Shown: positions 23,273-36,497, counted from the first letter of the stretch. The stretch is DNA of 64,000 nt from Xanthostigma xanthostigma (GCA_963575645.1 OY754471.1:49168820-49232819); one strand, 5' to 3'. Notes: generated by a model from the sequence alone, not told the origin. Numbers and translations are program-made.

Positions 23273-23518
23273 GGGGAAGACAGAGTTGTTTTTTGACTTT
23301 AAAAGATTTCTTAGGGGAAGACAGAGTTGTTTATTGACTTTAAAAGATTTCTTAGGGGAAGACAGAGTTGTTTATTGACTTTAAAAGATTTCTCAGGGGA
23401 AGACAGAGTTGTTTATTGACTTTAAAAGATTTCTTAGGGGTAGGCAGAGTTGTTTATTAATTTTAAAAGATTTCTTAGGGGTAGGCAGAGTTGTTTATTT
23501 ACTTTAAAAGATTTCTTA

Positions 23519-24092
23519 GGGGTAGACAGAGTTGTTTATTAACTTCAAAAGATTTATTAGGGGTAGACAGAGTTGTTTTATAACTTTACAAAATTTCTTA
23601 GGGGTTGACAGAGTTGTTTATTTACTTAAAAAGATTTCTTAGGGGTAGACAGAGTTGTTTATTAACTTAAAAAGATTTCTTAGGGGTAGACAGAGTTGTT
23701 TATTATCTTAAAAAGATTTCTTAGGGGTAGACAGAGTTTTTTATTAACTTTAAAAGATTTCTCAGGGGAAGACAGAGTTGTTAATTAACTTTAAAAGATT
23801 TGTTAGGGGTAGACAGAGTTTTTTATTAACTTTAAAAGATTTCTTAGGGGAAGACAGAGTTGTTAATTAACTTTAAAAGATTTCTTAGGGGTAGACAGAG
23901 TTCTTTATTAACTTTAAAAGATTCCTAAGGGGAAGACAGAGTTGTTAATTAACTTTAAAAGATTTCTTAGGGGTAGACAGAGTTCTTTATTAACTTTTAA
24001 ATATTTCTTAGGGGTAAACAGAGTTATTTATTATCTTTTAAGGATTTCTTAGGGGTAGGCAGAGTTGTTTATTAACTTTAAAAGATTTCTTA
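23519..24092 (+). repeat. I-block (U2)
   Basis: Counterpart of 11,317-11,890 with the same irregular monomers, including three GTTAATTAAC palindromes. One difference is TTCTTAGGGGTAAAC near 24,008, where U1 has TTCTTGGGGGTAAAC. Confidence 0.9.
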
Positions 24093-25404
24093 GGGGTAGA
24101 CGGAGTTGTTTATTTACTTAAAAAGATTTCTTAGGGGTAGACGGAGTTGTTTATTTACTTAAAAAGATTTCTTAGGGGTAGAAGGAGTTGATTATTTACT
24201 TAAAAAGATTTCTTAGGGGTAGACGGAGTTGTTTATTTACTTAAAAAGATTTCTTAGGGGTAGACGGAGTTGTTTATTTACTTAAAAAGATTTCTTAGGG
24301 GTAGACGGAGTTGTTTATTTACTTAAAAAGATTTCTTAGGGGTAGACGGAGTTGTTTATTTACTTAAAAAGATTTCTTAGGGGTAGACGGAGTTGTTTAT
24401 TTACTTAAAAAGATTTCTTAGGGGTAGACGGAGTTGTTTATTTACTTAAAAAGATTTCTTAGGGGTAGACGGAGTTGTTTATTTACTTTAAAAAATTTCT
24501 TAGGGGTAGACGAAGTTGTTTATTTACTTAAAAAGATTTCTTAGGGGTAGACGGAGTTGTTTATTTACTAAAAAAGATTTCTTAGGGGTAGACGGAGTTG
24601 TTTATTTACTTAAAAAGATTTCTTAGGGGTAGACGGAGTTGTTTATTTACTTAAAAAGATTTCTTAGGGGTAAACGGAGTTGTTCATTTACTTTAAAAGA
24701 TTTCTTAGGGGTAGACGAAGTTGCTTATTTACTTAAAAAGATTTCTTAGGGGTAGACGGAGTTGTTTATTTACTAAAAAAGATTTCTTAGGGGTAGACGG
24801 AGTTGTTTATTTTTTTTAAAAGATTTCTTAGGGGTAGACGGAGTTGTTTATTTACTTAAAAAGATTTTTTAGGGGTAGACGGAGTTGTTTATTTACTTAA
24901 AAAGATTTCTTAGGGGTAGACGGAGTTGATAATTAACTTAAAAAGATTTCTTAGGGGTAGAAGGAGTTGTTTTTTTACTTAAAAAGATATCTTAGGAGTA
25001 GACGGAGTTGTTTATTTACTTAAAAAGATTTCTTAGGGGTAGACGGAGTTGTTTATTTACTTAAAAAGATTTCTTAGGGGTAGACGGAGTTGTTTATTTA
25101 CTTAAAAAGATTTCTTAGGGGTAGACGGAGTTGTTTATTTATTTAAAAAGATTTCTTAGGGGTAGACGGAGTTGTTTATTTACTTAAAAAGATTTCTTAG
25201 GGGTAGACGGAGTTGTTTATTTACTTAAAAAGATTTCTTAGGGGTAGACGGAGTTGTTTATTTACTTAAAAAGATTTCTTAGGGGTAGACGGAGTTGTTT
25301 ATTTACTTAAATAGATTTCTTAGGGGTAGACGGAGTTGTTTATTTACTTAAAAAGATTTCTTAGGGGTAGACCGAGTTGTTTATTTACTTAAAAAGATTT
25401 CTTA
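24093..25404 (+). repeat. Long B-type run, 32 copies (U2)
   Basis: Again exactly 32 monomers, in the same variant order as U1. One member has a T-rich TTATTTTTTTTAAAAG near 24,810. Copy number has not changed since the U1/U2 duplication. Confidence 0.92.
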
Positions 25405-25773
25405 GGGGAAGACAGAGTTGTTTATTGACTTTAAAAGATTTCTTAGGGGAAGACAGAGTTGTTTATTGACTTTAAAAGATTTCTTAGAGGAAGACAAAGT
25501 TGTTTATTGACTTTAAAAGATTTCTTAGGGGAAGACAGAGTTGTTTATTGACTTTAAAAGATTTCTTAGGGGAAGACAGAGTTGTTTATTGACTTTAAAA
25601 GATTTCTTAGGGGAAGACAGAGTTGTTTATTGACTTTAAAAGATTTCTTAGGGGAAGACAGAGTTGTTTATTGACTTTAAAAGATTTCTTAGGGGAAGAC
25701 AGAGTTGTTTATTGACTTTAAAAGATTTCTTAGGGGAAGACAGAGTTGTTTATTGACTTTAAAAGATTTCTTA
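25405..25773 (+). repeat. C-type run, nine copies (U2)
   Basis: Nine C monomers with the GAGGAAGACAAAG third member. The next A monomer carries GGCGGAG, an A-to-G change private to U2 that creates a CpG. Confidence 0.9.
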
Positions 25774-26057
25774 GGGGTAGGCGGAGTTGTTTATTAACTA
25801 TTAAAGATTTCTTAGGGGTAGGCAGAGTTGCTTATTACCTTAAAAGATTTCTTAGGGGTAGGCAGATTTGTTTATTAACTTTAAAAGATTTCTTAGGGGT
25901 AGGAAGAGTTGTTTATTAACTTTAAAAGATTTCTTAGGGGTAGGCAGAGTTGTTTATTAACTTTAAAAGATTTCTTAGGGGTAGGCAGAGTTGTTTATTA
26001 ACTTTAAAAGATTAAAGGGGTAGGCAGAGTTGTTTATTAATTTTAAAAGATTTCTTA

Positions 26058-26098
26058 GGGGTAGACGGAGTTGTTTTATAACTAAAAAATATATCTTA
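26058..26098 (+). repeat. Marker G, module alpha of U2
   Basis: Alpha landmark with the 39-bp monomer before it and AGAGTTTATTATTA after it. Confidence 0.93.
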
Positions 26099-27407
26099 GG
26101 GGAAGACAGAGTTGTTTATTAACTTTAAAAGATTTCTTAGGGGTAGACAGAGTTTATTATTATTTTTTAAAGATTTCTTAAGGGTAGACGGAGTTGTTTA
26201 TTAATTTTAAAAGATTTCTCAGAGGTAGACAGAGTTGTTTATTATTTTTAAAAAATTTCTTAGGGGTAGACAGAGTTGTTTATTAACTTTAAAAGATTTC
26301 TTAGGGGTAGACAGAGTTGTTTATTAACTTTACAAAATTTCTTAGGGGTAGACAGAGTTGTTTATTAACTTAAAAAGATTTCTTAGGGGTAGACAGAGTT
26401 GTTTATTAACTTTAAAAGATTTCTTAGGAGTAGACAGAGTTGTTTATTAACTTCAAAAATTTCTTAGGGGTAGACAGAGTTGTTTATTAACTTTAAAACA
26501 TTTCTTAGGGGTAGGCAGAGTTGTTTATTAACTTTAAAAGATTAAAGGGGTAGGCAGAGTTGTTTATTAATTTTAAAAGATTTCTTAGGGGTAGACAGAG
26601 TTGTTTATTAACTTAAAAAGATTTCTTAGGAGTAGATTGAGTTGTTTATTAACTTAAAAAGATTTCTTAGGGGTAGACAGAGTTGTTTATTAACTTAAAA
26701 AGATTTCTTAGGGGTAGACAGAGTTGTTTATTAACTTTAAAACATTTCTTAGGGGTAGGCAGAGTTGTTTATTAACTTTAAAAGATTTCTTAGGGGTAGG
26801 CAGAGTTGTTTATTTACTTAAAAAGATTTCTTAGGGGTAGACGGAGTTGTTCATTTACTTAAAAAGATTTCTTAGGGGTAGACGGAGTTGCTTATTTACT
26901 TTAAAAGATTTCTTAGGGGTAGACGGAGTTGTTTATTTACTAAAAAAGATTTCTTAGGGGTAGACGGAGTTCTTAATTTACTTAAAAAGATTTCTTAGGG
27001 GTAGACGGAGTTGTTTATTTACTTAAAAAGATTTCTTAGGGGTAGACGGAGTTGTTTATTTACTTAAAAAGATTTCTTAGGGGCAGACGGAGTTGTTTAT
27101 TTACTTAAAAAGATTTCTTAGGGGTAGACGGAGTTGTTTATTTACTCAAAAAGATTTCTTAGGGGTAGACGGAGTTGTTTATTTACTTAAAAAGATTTCT
27201 TAGGGGTAGACGGAGTTGTTTATTTACTTAAAAAGATTTCTTAGGGGTAGACGGAGTTGTTTATTAACTTTAAAAGATTTCTTAGGGGTAGGCAGAGTTG
27301 TTTATTAACTTTAAAAGATTTCTTAGGGGTAGGCAGAGTTGTTTATTAACTTTAAAAGATTTCTTAGGGGTAGGCAGAGTTGTTTATTAATTTTAAAAGA
27401 TTTCTTA

Positions 27408-27448
27408 GGGGTAGACGGAGTTGTTTTATAACTAAAAAATATATCTTA
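27408..27448 (+). repeat. Marker G, module beta of U2
   Basis: Beta landmark with the full cassette. Downstream the module carries GAATTC at 27,931 and GACAGAAATG, shared with U0 and U1 but not with U3 or U4. Confidence 0.93.
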
Positions 27449-28799
27449 GGGGAAGACAGAGTTGTTTATTAACTTTAAAAGATTTCTTAGGGGTAGACAG
27501 AGTTGTTTATTATTTTTTAAAGATTTCTTAAGGGTAGACAGAGTTGTTTATTAATTTTAAAAGATTTCTCAGAGGTAGACAGAGTTGTTTATTATTTTTA
27601 AAAGATTTCTTAGGGGTAGACAGAGTTGTTTATTAACTTTCAAAGATTTCTTAGGGGTAGACAGAGTTGTTTATTAACTTTACAAAATTTCTTAGGGGTA
27701 GACAGAGTTGTTTATTAACTTAAAAAGATTTCTTAGGGGTAGACAGAGTTGTTTATTAACTTAAAAAGATTTCTTAGAGGTAGACAGAGTTGTTTATTAA
27801 CTTAAAAAATTTCTTAGGGGTAGACAGAAATGTTTATTAACTTAAAAAGATTTCTTAGGGGTAGACGGAGTTGTTTATTTACTTAAAAAGATTTCTTAGG
27901 GGTAGACGGAGTTGTTTATTTACTTAAAAAGAATTCTTAGGGGTAGACGGAGTTGTTTATTTACTTAAAAAGATTTCTTAGGGGTAGACGGAGTTGTTTA
28001 TTTACTTTAAAAGATTTCTTAGGGGAAGACAGAGTTGTTTATTGACTTTAAAAGATTTCTTAGGGGAAGACAGAGTTGTTTGTTGACTTTAAAAGATTTC
28101 TTAGGGGAAGACAGAGTTGTTTATTGACTTTAAAAGATTTCTTAGGGGAAGACAGAGTTGTTTATTGACTTTAAAAGATTTCTTAGGGGAAGACAGAGTT
28201 GTTTATTGACTTTAAAAGATTTCTTAGGGGAAGACAGAGTTGTTTATTGACTTTAAAAGATTTCTTAGGGGAAGACAGAGTTGTTTATTGACTTTAAAAG
28301 ATTTCTTAGGGGAAGACAGAGTTGTTTATTGACTTTAAAAGATTTCTTAGGGGAAAACAGAGTTGTTTATTGACTTTAAAAGATTTATTAGGGGTAGGCA
28401 GAGTTGTTTATTAATTTTAAAAGATTTCTTAGGGGTAGGAAGAGTTGTTTATTTACTTTAAAAGATTTCTTAGGGGTAGGCAGAGTTGTTTATTAACTTT
28501 TAAGGATTTCTTAGGGGTAGGCAGAGTTGTTTATTACCTTAAAAGATTTCTTTGGGGTAGGCAGAGTTGTTTATTAACTTTAAAAGATTTCTTAGGGGTA
28601 GGCAGAGTTGTTTATTAACTTTAAAAGATTTCTTAGGGGTAGGCAGAGTTGTTTATTAACTTTAAAAGATTTCTTAGGGGTAGGAAGAGTTTTTTATTAA
28701 CTTTAAAAGATTTCTTAGGGGTAGGCAGAGTTGTTTATCAACTTTAAAAGATTTCTTAGGGGTAGGCAGAGTTGTTTATTATTTTTAAAAGATTTCTTA

Positions 28800-28840
28800 G
28801 GGGTAGACGGAGTTGTTCTATAACTAAAAAATATATCTTA
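28800..28840 (+). repeat. Marker G, module gamma of U2
   Basis: Gamma landmark with a private TTTTATAAC to TTCTATAAC change, followed by the fused cassette monomer. Confidence 0.92.
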
Positions 28841-30559
28841 GGGGAAGACAGAGTTGTTTATTATTTTTTAAAGATTTCTTAAGGGTAGACAGAGTTGTTT
28901 ATTAATTTTAAAAGATTTCTCAGAGGTAGACAGAGTTGTTTATTATTTTTAAAAGATTTCTTAGGGGTAGACAGAGTTGTTTATTAATTTTAAAAGATTT
29001 CTTAGGGGTAGACAGAGTTGTTTATTAACTTTACAAAATTTCTTAGGGGTAGACAGAGTTGTTTATTAACTTAAAAAGATTTCTTAGGGGTAAACAGAGT
29101 TGTTTATTAACTTAAAAAGATTTCTTAGGGGTAGACAGAGTTGTTTTTTAACTTAAAAAATTACTTAGGGGTAGACATAGTTGTTTATTAACTTAAAAAG
29201 ATTTCTTAGGGGTAGACAGAGTTGTTTATTAACTTAAAAAGATTTCTTAGAAAAAGACAGAGTTGTTTATTAACTTAAAAAGATTTCTTAGGGGTAGACA
29301 GAGTTGTTTATTAACTTTAAAAGATTTCTTAGGGGTAGACAGAGTTGTTTATTAATTTTAAAAGATTTCTTAGGGGTAGGCAGAGTTGTTTATTAACTTT
29401 AAAAGATTTCTTAGGGGTAGGCAGAGTTGTTTATTTACTTAAAAAGATTTCTTAGGGGTAGACGGAGTTGTTCATTTACTTAAAAAGATTTCTTAGGGGT
29501 AGACGGAGTTGCTTATTTACTTAAAAAGATTTCTTAGGGGTGGACGGAGTTGTTTATTTACTAAAAAAGATTTCTTAGGGGTAGACGGAGTTGTTTATTT
29601 ACTTAAAAAGATTTCTTAGGGGTAGACGGAGTTGTTTATTTACTTAAAAAGATTTCTTAGTGGTAGACGGAGTTGTTTATTTACTTAAAAAGATTTCTTA
29701 GGGGTAGACGGAGTTGTTTATTAACTTAAAAAGATTTCTTAGGGGTAGACGGAGTTGTTTATTTACTTAAAAAGATTTCTTAGGGGTAGACGGAGTTGTT
29801 TATTTACTTTAAAAGATTTCTTAGGGGTAGACGGAGTTGTTTATTTACTTAAAAGATTTCTTAGGGGTAGACGGAGTTGTTAATTTACTTAAAAAGATTT
29901 CTTAGGGGTAGACGGAGTTGTTTATTTACTTAAAAAGATTTCTTAGGGGTAGACGGAGTTGTTAATTTACTTAAAAAGATTTCTTAGGGGTAGACGGAGT
30001 TGTTTATTTACTTAAAAAGATTTCTTAGAGGTAGACGGAGTTGTTTATTCACTTAAAAGGATTTCTTAGGGGTAGACGGAGTTGTTTATTTACTTAAAAA
30101 GATTTCTTAGGGGTAGACGGAGTTGTTTATTGACTTTAAAAGATTTCTTAGGGGAAGACAGAGTTGTTTATTGACTTTAAAAGATTTCTTAGGGGAAGAC
30201 AGAGTTGTTTATTGACTTTAAAAATTTCTTAGGGGAAGACAGAGTTGTTTATTGACTTTAAAAGATTTCTTAGGGGGAGACAGAGTTGTTTATTGACTTT
30301 AAAAGATTTCTTAGGGGAAGACAGAGTTGTTTATTGACTTTAAAAGATTTCTTAGGGGAAGACAGAGTTGTTTATTGACTTTAAAAGCTTTCTTAGGGGA
30401 AGACAGAGTTGTTTATTGACTTTAAAAGATTTCTTAGGGGAAGACAGAGTTGTTTATTGACTTTAAAAGATTTCTTAGGGGAAGACAAAGTTGTTTATTG
30501 ACTTTAAAAGATTTCTTAGGGGAAGACAGAGTTGTTTATTGACTTTAAAAGATTTCTTA

Positions 30560-32158
30560 GGGGTAGGCAGAGTTGTTTATTAATTTTAAAAGATTTCTTA
30601 GGGGTAGGAAGAGTTGTTTATTTACTTTAAAAGATTTCTTAGGGGTAGGCAGAGTTGTTTATTAACTTTTAAAGATATCTTAGGGGTAGGCAGAGTTGTT
30701 TATTAACTTTAAAAGATTTCTTAGGGGTAGGCAGAGTTGTTTATTAACTTTAAAAGATATCTTAGGGGTAGGCAGAGTTGTTTATTAACTTTAAAAGATT
30801 TCTTAGGGGTAGACAGAGTTGTTTATTATTTTTTAAAGATTTCTTAAGGGTAGACAGAGTTGTTTATTAATTTTAAAAGATTTCTCAGAGGTAGACAGAG
30901 TTGTTTATTATTTTTAATAGATTTCTTAGAGGTAGACAGAGTTGTTTATTAACTTCAAAAGATTTCTTAGGGGTAGACAGAGTTGTTTATTAACTTTACA
31001 AAATATCTTAGGGGTAGACAGAGTTGTTTATTAACTTTACAAAATTTCTTAGGGGTAGACAGAGTTGTTTATTAACTTTACAAAATTTCTTAGGGGTAGG
31101 CAGATTTGTTTATTAACTTTACAAGATTTCTTAGGGGTAGGCAGAGTTGTTTATTAACTTTAAAAGATTTCTTAGGGGTAGGCAGAGTTGTTTCTTAACC
31201 TTAAAAGATTTCTTAGGGGTAGGCAGAGTTGTTTATTAATTTTAAAAGATTTCTTAGGGGTAGACGGAGTTGTTTTATAACTAAAAAATATATCTTAGGG
31301 GAAGACAGAGTTGTTTATTAACTTTAAAAGATTTCTAAGGGGTAGACAGAGTTGTTTATTAACTTTAAAAGATTTCTTAGGGGTAGACTGAGTTGTTTAT
31401 TAACTTAAAAAGGTTTCTTAGGGGTCAACAGAGTTGTTTATTTACTTAAAAAGATTTCTTAGGGGTAGACGGAGTTGTTTATTTACTTAAAAAGATTTCT
31501 TAGGGGTAGACGGAGTTGTTTATTTATTTAAAAAGATTTCTTAGGGGTAGACGGAGTTGTTTATTTACTTAAAAAGATTTCTTAAGGGTAGACGGAGTTG
31601 TTTATTTACTTAAAAAGATTTCTTAGGGGTAGACGGAGTTGTTTATTTACTTAAAAAGATTTCTTAGGGGTAGACGGAGTTGTTTATTTACTTAAAAAGA
31701 TTTCTTAGGGGTAGACGGAGTTGTTTATTTACTTAAAAAGATTTCTTAGGGGTAGACCGAGTTGTTTATTTATTTAAAGAGATTTCTTAGGGGAAGACAG
31801 AGTTGTTTATTGACTTTAAAAGATTTCTTAGGGGAAGACAGAGTTCTTTATTGACTTTAAAAGATTTCTTAGGGGAAGACAAAGTTGTTTATTGACTTTA
31901 AAAGATTTCTTAGGGGAAGACAGAGTTGTTTATTGACTTTAAAAGATTTCTTAGGGGAAGACAGAGTTGTTTATTGACTTTAAAAGATTTCTTAGGGGAA
32001 GACAGAGTTGTTTATTGACTTTAAAAGATTTCTTAGGGGAAGACAGAGTTGTTTATTGACTTTAAAAGATTTCTTAGGGGAAGACAGAGTTGTTTATTGA
32101 CTTTAAAAGATTTCTTAGGGGAAGACAGAGTTGTTTATTGACTTTAAAAGATTTCTTA
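30560..32158 (+). repeat. Epsilon module of U2
   Basis: Counterpart of 18,276-19,914, ending with nine C monomers (31,790-32,158) in place of ten. U1 continues from epsilon into a delta module, but U2 continues directly into alpha of U3. Confidence 0.88.
31257..31297 (+). repeat. Marker G, module epsilon of U2
   Basis: Epsilon landmark followed by TTTCTAAGGGG, GACTGAG and GGGGTCAACAG monomers, as at 18,973. Confidence 0.9.
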
Positions 32159-32524
32159 GGGGTAGGCAGAGTTGTTTATTAATTTTAAAAGATTTCTTAG
32201 GGGTAGGCAGAGTTGTTTATTTACTTTAAAAGATTTCTTAGGGGTAGGCAGAGTTGTTTATTAACTATTAAAGATTTCTTAGGGGTAGGGAGAGTTGCTT
32301 ATTACCTTAAAAGATTTCTTAGGGGTAGGCAGATTTGTTTATTAACTTTAAAAGATTTCTTAGGGGTAGGCAGAGTTGTTTATTAACTTTAAAAGATCTT
32401 AGGGGTAGGCAGAGTTGTTTATTAACTTTAAAAGATTTCTTAGGGGTAGGCAGAGTTGTTTATTAACTTTAAAAAATTTCTAAGGGGTAGGCAGAGTTGT
32501 TTATTAATTTTAAAAGATTTCTTA

Positions 32525-32565
32525 GGGGTAGACGGAGTTGTTTTATAACTAAAAAATATATCTTA
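32525..32565 (+). repeat. Marker G, module alpha of U3
   Basis: Alpha landmark. The 39-bp GATTAAAGGGG monomer of U0-U2 is not before it (TTTCTAAGGGG instead), but AGAGTTTATTATTA follows. A nearby monomer is shortened (AAAAGATCTTAGGGG, about 32,395). Confidence 0.9.
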
Positions 32566-34204
32566 GGGGAAGACAGAGTTGTTTATTAACTTTAAAAGAT
32601 TTCTTAGGGGTAGACAGAGTTTATTATTATTTTTTAAAGATTTCTTAAGGGTAGACGGAGTTGTTTATTAATTTTAAAAGATTTCTCAGAGGTAGACAGA
32701 GTTGTTTATTATTTTTAAAAAATTTCTTAGGGGTAGACAGAGTTGTTTATTAACTTTAAAAGATTTCTTAGGGGTAGACAGAGTTGTTTATTAACTTTAC
32801 AAAATTTCTTAGGGGTAGACGGAGTTGTTTATTAACTTAAAAAGATTTCTTAGGGGTAGACAGAGTTGTTTATTAACTTTAAAAGATTTCTTAGGAGAAG
32901 ACAGAGTTGTTTAATAACTTAAAAAATTTCTTAGGGGTAGACAGAGTTGTTTATTAACTTAAAAAGATTTCTTAGGGGTAGACAGAGTTGTTTATTAACT
33001 TAAAAAGATTTCTTAGGAGTAGATTGAGTTGTTTATTAACTTAAAAAGATTTCTTAGGGATAGACAGAGTTGTTTATTAACTTAAAAAGATTTCTTAGGG
33101 GTAGACAGAGTTGTTTATTAACTTTAAAACATTTCTTAGGGGTAGGCAGAGTTGTTAATTAACTTTAAAAGATTTCTTAGGGGTAGGCAGAGTTGTTTAT
33201 TTACTTAAAAAGATTTCTTAGGGGTAGACGGAGTTGTTCATTTACTTAAAAAGATTTCTTAGGGGTAGACGGAGTTGCTTATTTACTTTAAAAGATTTCT
33301 TAGGGGTAGACGGAGTTGTTTATTTACTAAAAAAGATTTCTTAGGGGTAGACGGAGTTCTTAATTTACTTAAAAAGATTTCTTAAGGGTAGACGGAGTTG
33401 TTTATTTACTTAAAAAGATTTCTTAGGGGTAGACGGAGTTGTTTATTTACTTAAAAAGATTTCTTAGGGGTAGACGGAGTTGTTTATTTACTTAAAAAGA
33501 TTTCTTAGGGGTAGACGGAGTTGTTTATTTACTTAAAAAGATTTCTTAGGGGTAGACGGAGTTGTTTATTTACTTAAAAAGATTTCTTAGGGGTAGACGG
33601 AGTTGTTTATTTACTTAAAAAGATTTCTTAGGGGTACACGGAGTTGTTTATTTACTTAAAAAGATTTCTTAGGGGTAGACGGAGTTGTTTATTAACTTTA
33701 AAAGATTTCTTAGGGGTAGGCAGAGTTGTTTATTAATTTTAAAAGATTTCTTAGGTGTAGGCAGAGTTGTTTATTAACTTTAAAAGATTTCTTAGGGGTA
33801 GGCAGAGTTGTTTATTAATTTTAAAAGATTTCTTAGGGGTAGGCAGAGTTGTTTATTAACTTTAAAAGATTTCTTAGGGGTAGGAAGAGTTGTTTATTAA
33901 CTTTAAACGATTTCTTAGGGGTAGGCAGAGTTGTTTATTAACTTTTCAAGATTTCTTAGGGGTAGGCAGAGTTGTTTATTAATTTTAAAAGTTTTCCTAG
34001 GGGTAGGCAGAGTTGTTTATTAACTTTAAAAGATATCTTAGGGGTAGGCAGAGTTGTTTATTAACTTTAAAAGATTTCTTAGGGGTAGGCAGAGTTGTTT
34101 ATTAACTTTAAAAGATTTCTTAGGGGTAGGCAGAGTTGTTTATTAACTTTAAAAGATTTCTTAGGGGTAGGCAGAGTTGTTTATTAATTTTAAAAGATTT
34201 CTTA

Positions 34205-34245
34205 GGTGTAGACGGAGTTGTTTTATAACTAAAAAATATATCTTA
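34205..34245 (+). repeat. Marker G, module beta of U3
   Basis: Beta landmark starting GGTG in place of GGGG (TTAGGTGTAGACGG). The same change is in its duplicate at 36,498 but not in U4, so it arose in U3 before the local duplication. Confidence 0.92.
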
Positions 34246-34818
34246 GGGGAAGACAGAGTTGTTTATTAACTTTAAAAGATTTCTTAGGGGTAGACAGAGT
34301 TGTTTATTATTTTTTAAAGATTTCTTAAGGGTAGACAGAGTTGTTTATTAATTTTAAAAGATTTCTCAGGGGTAGACAGAGTTGTTTATTATATTTAAAA
34401 GATTTCTTAGGGGTAGACAGAGTTGTTTATTAACTTTTAAAGATTTCTTAGGGGAAGACAGAGTTGTTTATTAACTTTACAAAATTTCTTAGGGGTAGAC
34501 AGAGTTGTTTATTAACTTAAAAAGATTTCTTAGGGGTAGACAGAGTTGTTTATTAACTTAAAAAGATTTCTTAGAGGTAGACAGAGTTGTTTATTAACTT
34601 AAAAAAATTCTTAGGGGTAGACAGAGCTGTTTATTAACTTAAAAAGATTTCTTAGGGGTAGACGGAGTTGTTTATTTACTTAAAAAGATTTCTTAGGGGT
34701 AGACGGAGTTGTTTATTTACTTAAAAAGATTTCTTAGGGGTAGACGGAGTTGTTTATTTACTTAAAAAGATTTCTTAGGGGTAGACGGAGTTGTTTATTT
34801 ACTTTAAAAGATTTCTTA

Positions 34819-35187
34819 GGGGAAGACAGAGTTGTTTATTGACTTTAAAAGATTTCTTAGGGGAAGACAGAGTTGTTTGTTGACTTTAAAAGATTTCTTA
34901 GGGGAAGACAGAGTTGTTTATTGACTTTAAAAGATTTCTTAGGGGAAGACAGAGTTGTTTATTGACTTTAAAAGATTTCTTAGGGGAAGACAGAGTTGTT
35001 TATTGACTTTAAAAGATTTCTTAGGGGAAGACAGAGTTGTTTATTGACTTTAAAAGATTTCTTAGGGGAAGACAGAGTTGTTTATTGACTTTAAAAGATT
35101 TCTTAGGGGAAGACAGAGTTGTTTATTGACTTTAAAAGATTTCTTAGGGGAAGACAGAGTTGTTTATTGACTTTAAAAGATTTCTTA
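34819..35187 (+). repeat. C-type run, nine copies (U3 beta)
   Basis: Nine C monomers with TTTGTTGAC in the second, as in other beta modules. It is followed by GGAAGAG and not by K, unlike its duplicate at 37,112. Confidence 0.9.
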
Positions 35188-35595
35188 GGGGTAGGAAGAG
35201 TTGTTTATTTACTTTAAAAGATTTCTTAGGGGTAGGCAGAGTTGTTTATTTACTTTAAAAGATTTCTTAGGGGTAGGCAGAGTTGTTTATTAACTTTTAA
35301 GGTTTCTTAGGGGTAGGCAGAGTTGTTTATTACCTTAAAAGATTTCTTTGGGGTAGGCAGAGTTGTTTATTAACTTTAAAAGATTTCTTAGGGGTAGGAA
35401 GAGTTGTTTATTAACTTTAAAAGATTTCTTAGGGGTAGGCAGAGTTGTTTATTAACTTTAAAAGATTTCTTAGGGGTAGGAAGAGTTGTTTATTAACTTT
35501 AAAAGATTTCTTAGGGGTAGGCAGAGTTGTTTATCAACTTTAAAAGATTTCTTAGGGGTAGGCAGAGTTGTTTATTATTTTTAAAAGATTTCTTA

Positions 35596-35636
35596 GGGGT
35601 AGACGGAGTTGTTTTATAACTAAAAAATATATCTTA
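35596..35636 (+). repeat. Marker G, module gamma of U3
   Basis: Gamma landmark with the fused cassette monomer (GGGGAAGAC...TTATTTTTTAAAG). The module is cut short by the duplication join near 35,890. Confidence 0.92.
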
Positions 35637-36497
35637 GGGGAAGACAGAGTTGTTTATTATTTTTTAAAGATTTCTTAAGGGTAGACAGAGTTGTTTATTA
35701 ATTTTAAAAGATTTCTCAGAGGTAGACAGAGTTGTTTATTATTTTTAAAAGATTTCTTAGGGGTAGACAGAGTTGTTTATTAATTTTAAAAGATTTCTTA
35801 GGGGTAGACAGAGTTGTTTATTAACTTTACAAAATTTCTTAGGGGTAGACAGAGTTGTTTATTAACTTAAAAAGATTTCTTAGGGTTAGACAGAGTTGTT
35901 TATTTACTTAAAAAGATTTCTTAGGGGTACACGGAGTTGTTTATTTACTTAAAAAGATTTCTTAGGGGTAGACGGAGTTGTTTATTAACTTTAAAAGATT
36001 TCTTAGGGGCAGGCAGAGTTGTTTATTAATTTTAAAAGATTTCTTAGGGGTAGGCAGAGTTGTTTATTAACTTTAAAAGATTTCTTAGGGGATGGCAGAG
36101 TTGTTTATTAATTTTAAAAGATTTCTTAGGGGTAGGCAGAGTTGTTTATTAACTTTAAAAGATTTCTTAGGGGTAGGAAGAGTTGTTTATTAACTTTAAA
36201 CGATTTCTTAGGGGTAGGCAGAGTTGTTTATTAACTTTTCAAGATTTCTTAGGGGTAGGCAGAGTTGTTTATTAATTTTAAAAGATTTCTTAGGGGTAGG
36301 CAGAGTTGTTTATTAACTTTAAAAGATATCTTAGGGGTAGGTAGAGTTGTTTATTAACTTTAAAAGATTTCTTAGGGGTAGGCAGAGTTGTTTATTAACT
36401 TTAAAAGATTTCTTAGGGGTAGGCAGAGTTGTTTATTAACTTTAAAAGATTTCTTAGGGGTAGGCAGAGTTGTTTATTAATTTTAAAAGATTTCTTA

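Larger units (their letters stand above)
19915..32158 (+). repeat. Higher-order unit U2 (12,244 bp)
   Basis: Tandem copy of U1 with the same module order and the same private variants. Differences I can see include a six-monomer insertion (23,027-23,272), GTTCTATAAC in the gamma marker, TTAGGAGTAGACGG near 24,995, TTATTTTTTTTAAAAG near 24,810, GGCGGAG near 25,782 and a C run of nine and not ten at the end. The few differences over 12 kb indicate recent duplication. Confidence 0.92.
33603..35895 (+). repeat. 2,293-bp duplication in U3, copy 1
   Basis: Beta and gamma modules duplicated in tandem. Fixed offsets prove it: GGGGTACACGG 33,631 to 35,924, markers 34,205 to 36,498 and 35,596 to 37,890. 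The right edge shows a crossover: the monomer at 35,883 has an E head (TTAGACAGAG) and a B tail (TTTACTTAAAAAG). Exact ends lie within about one monomer. Confidence 0.88.
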
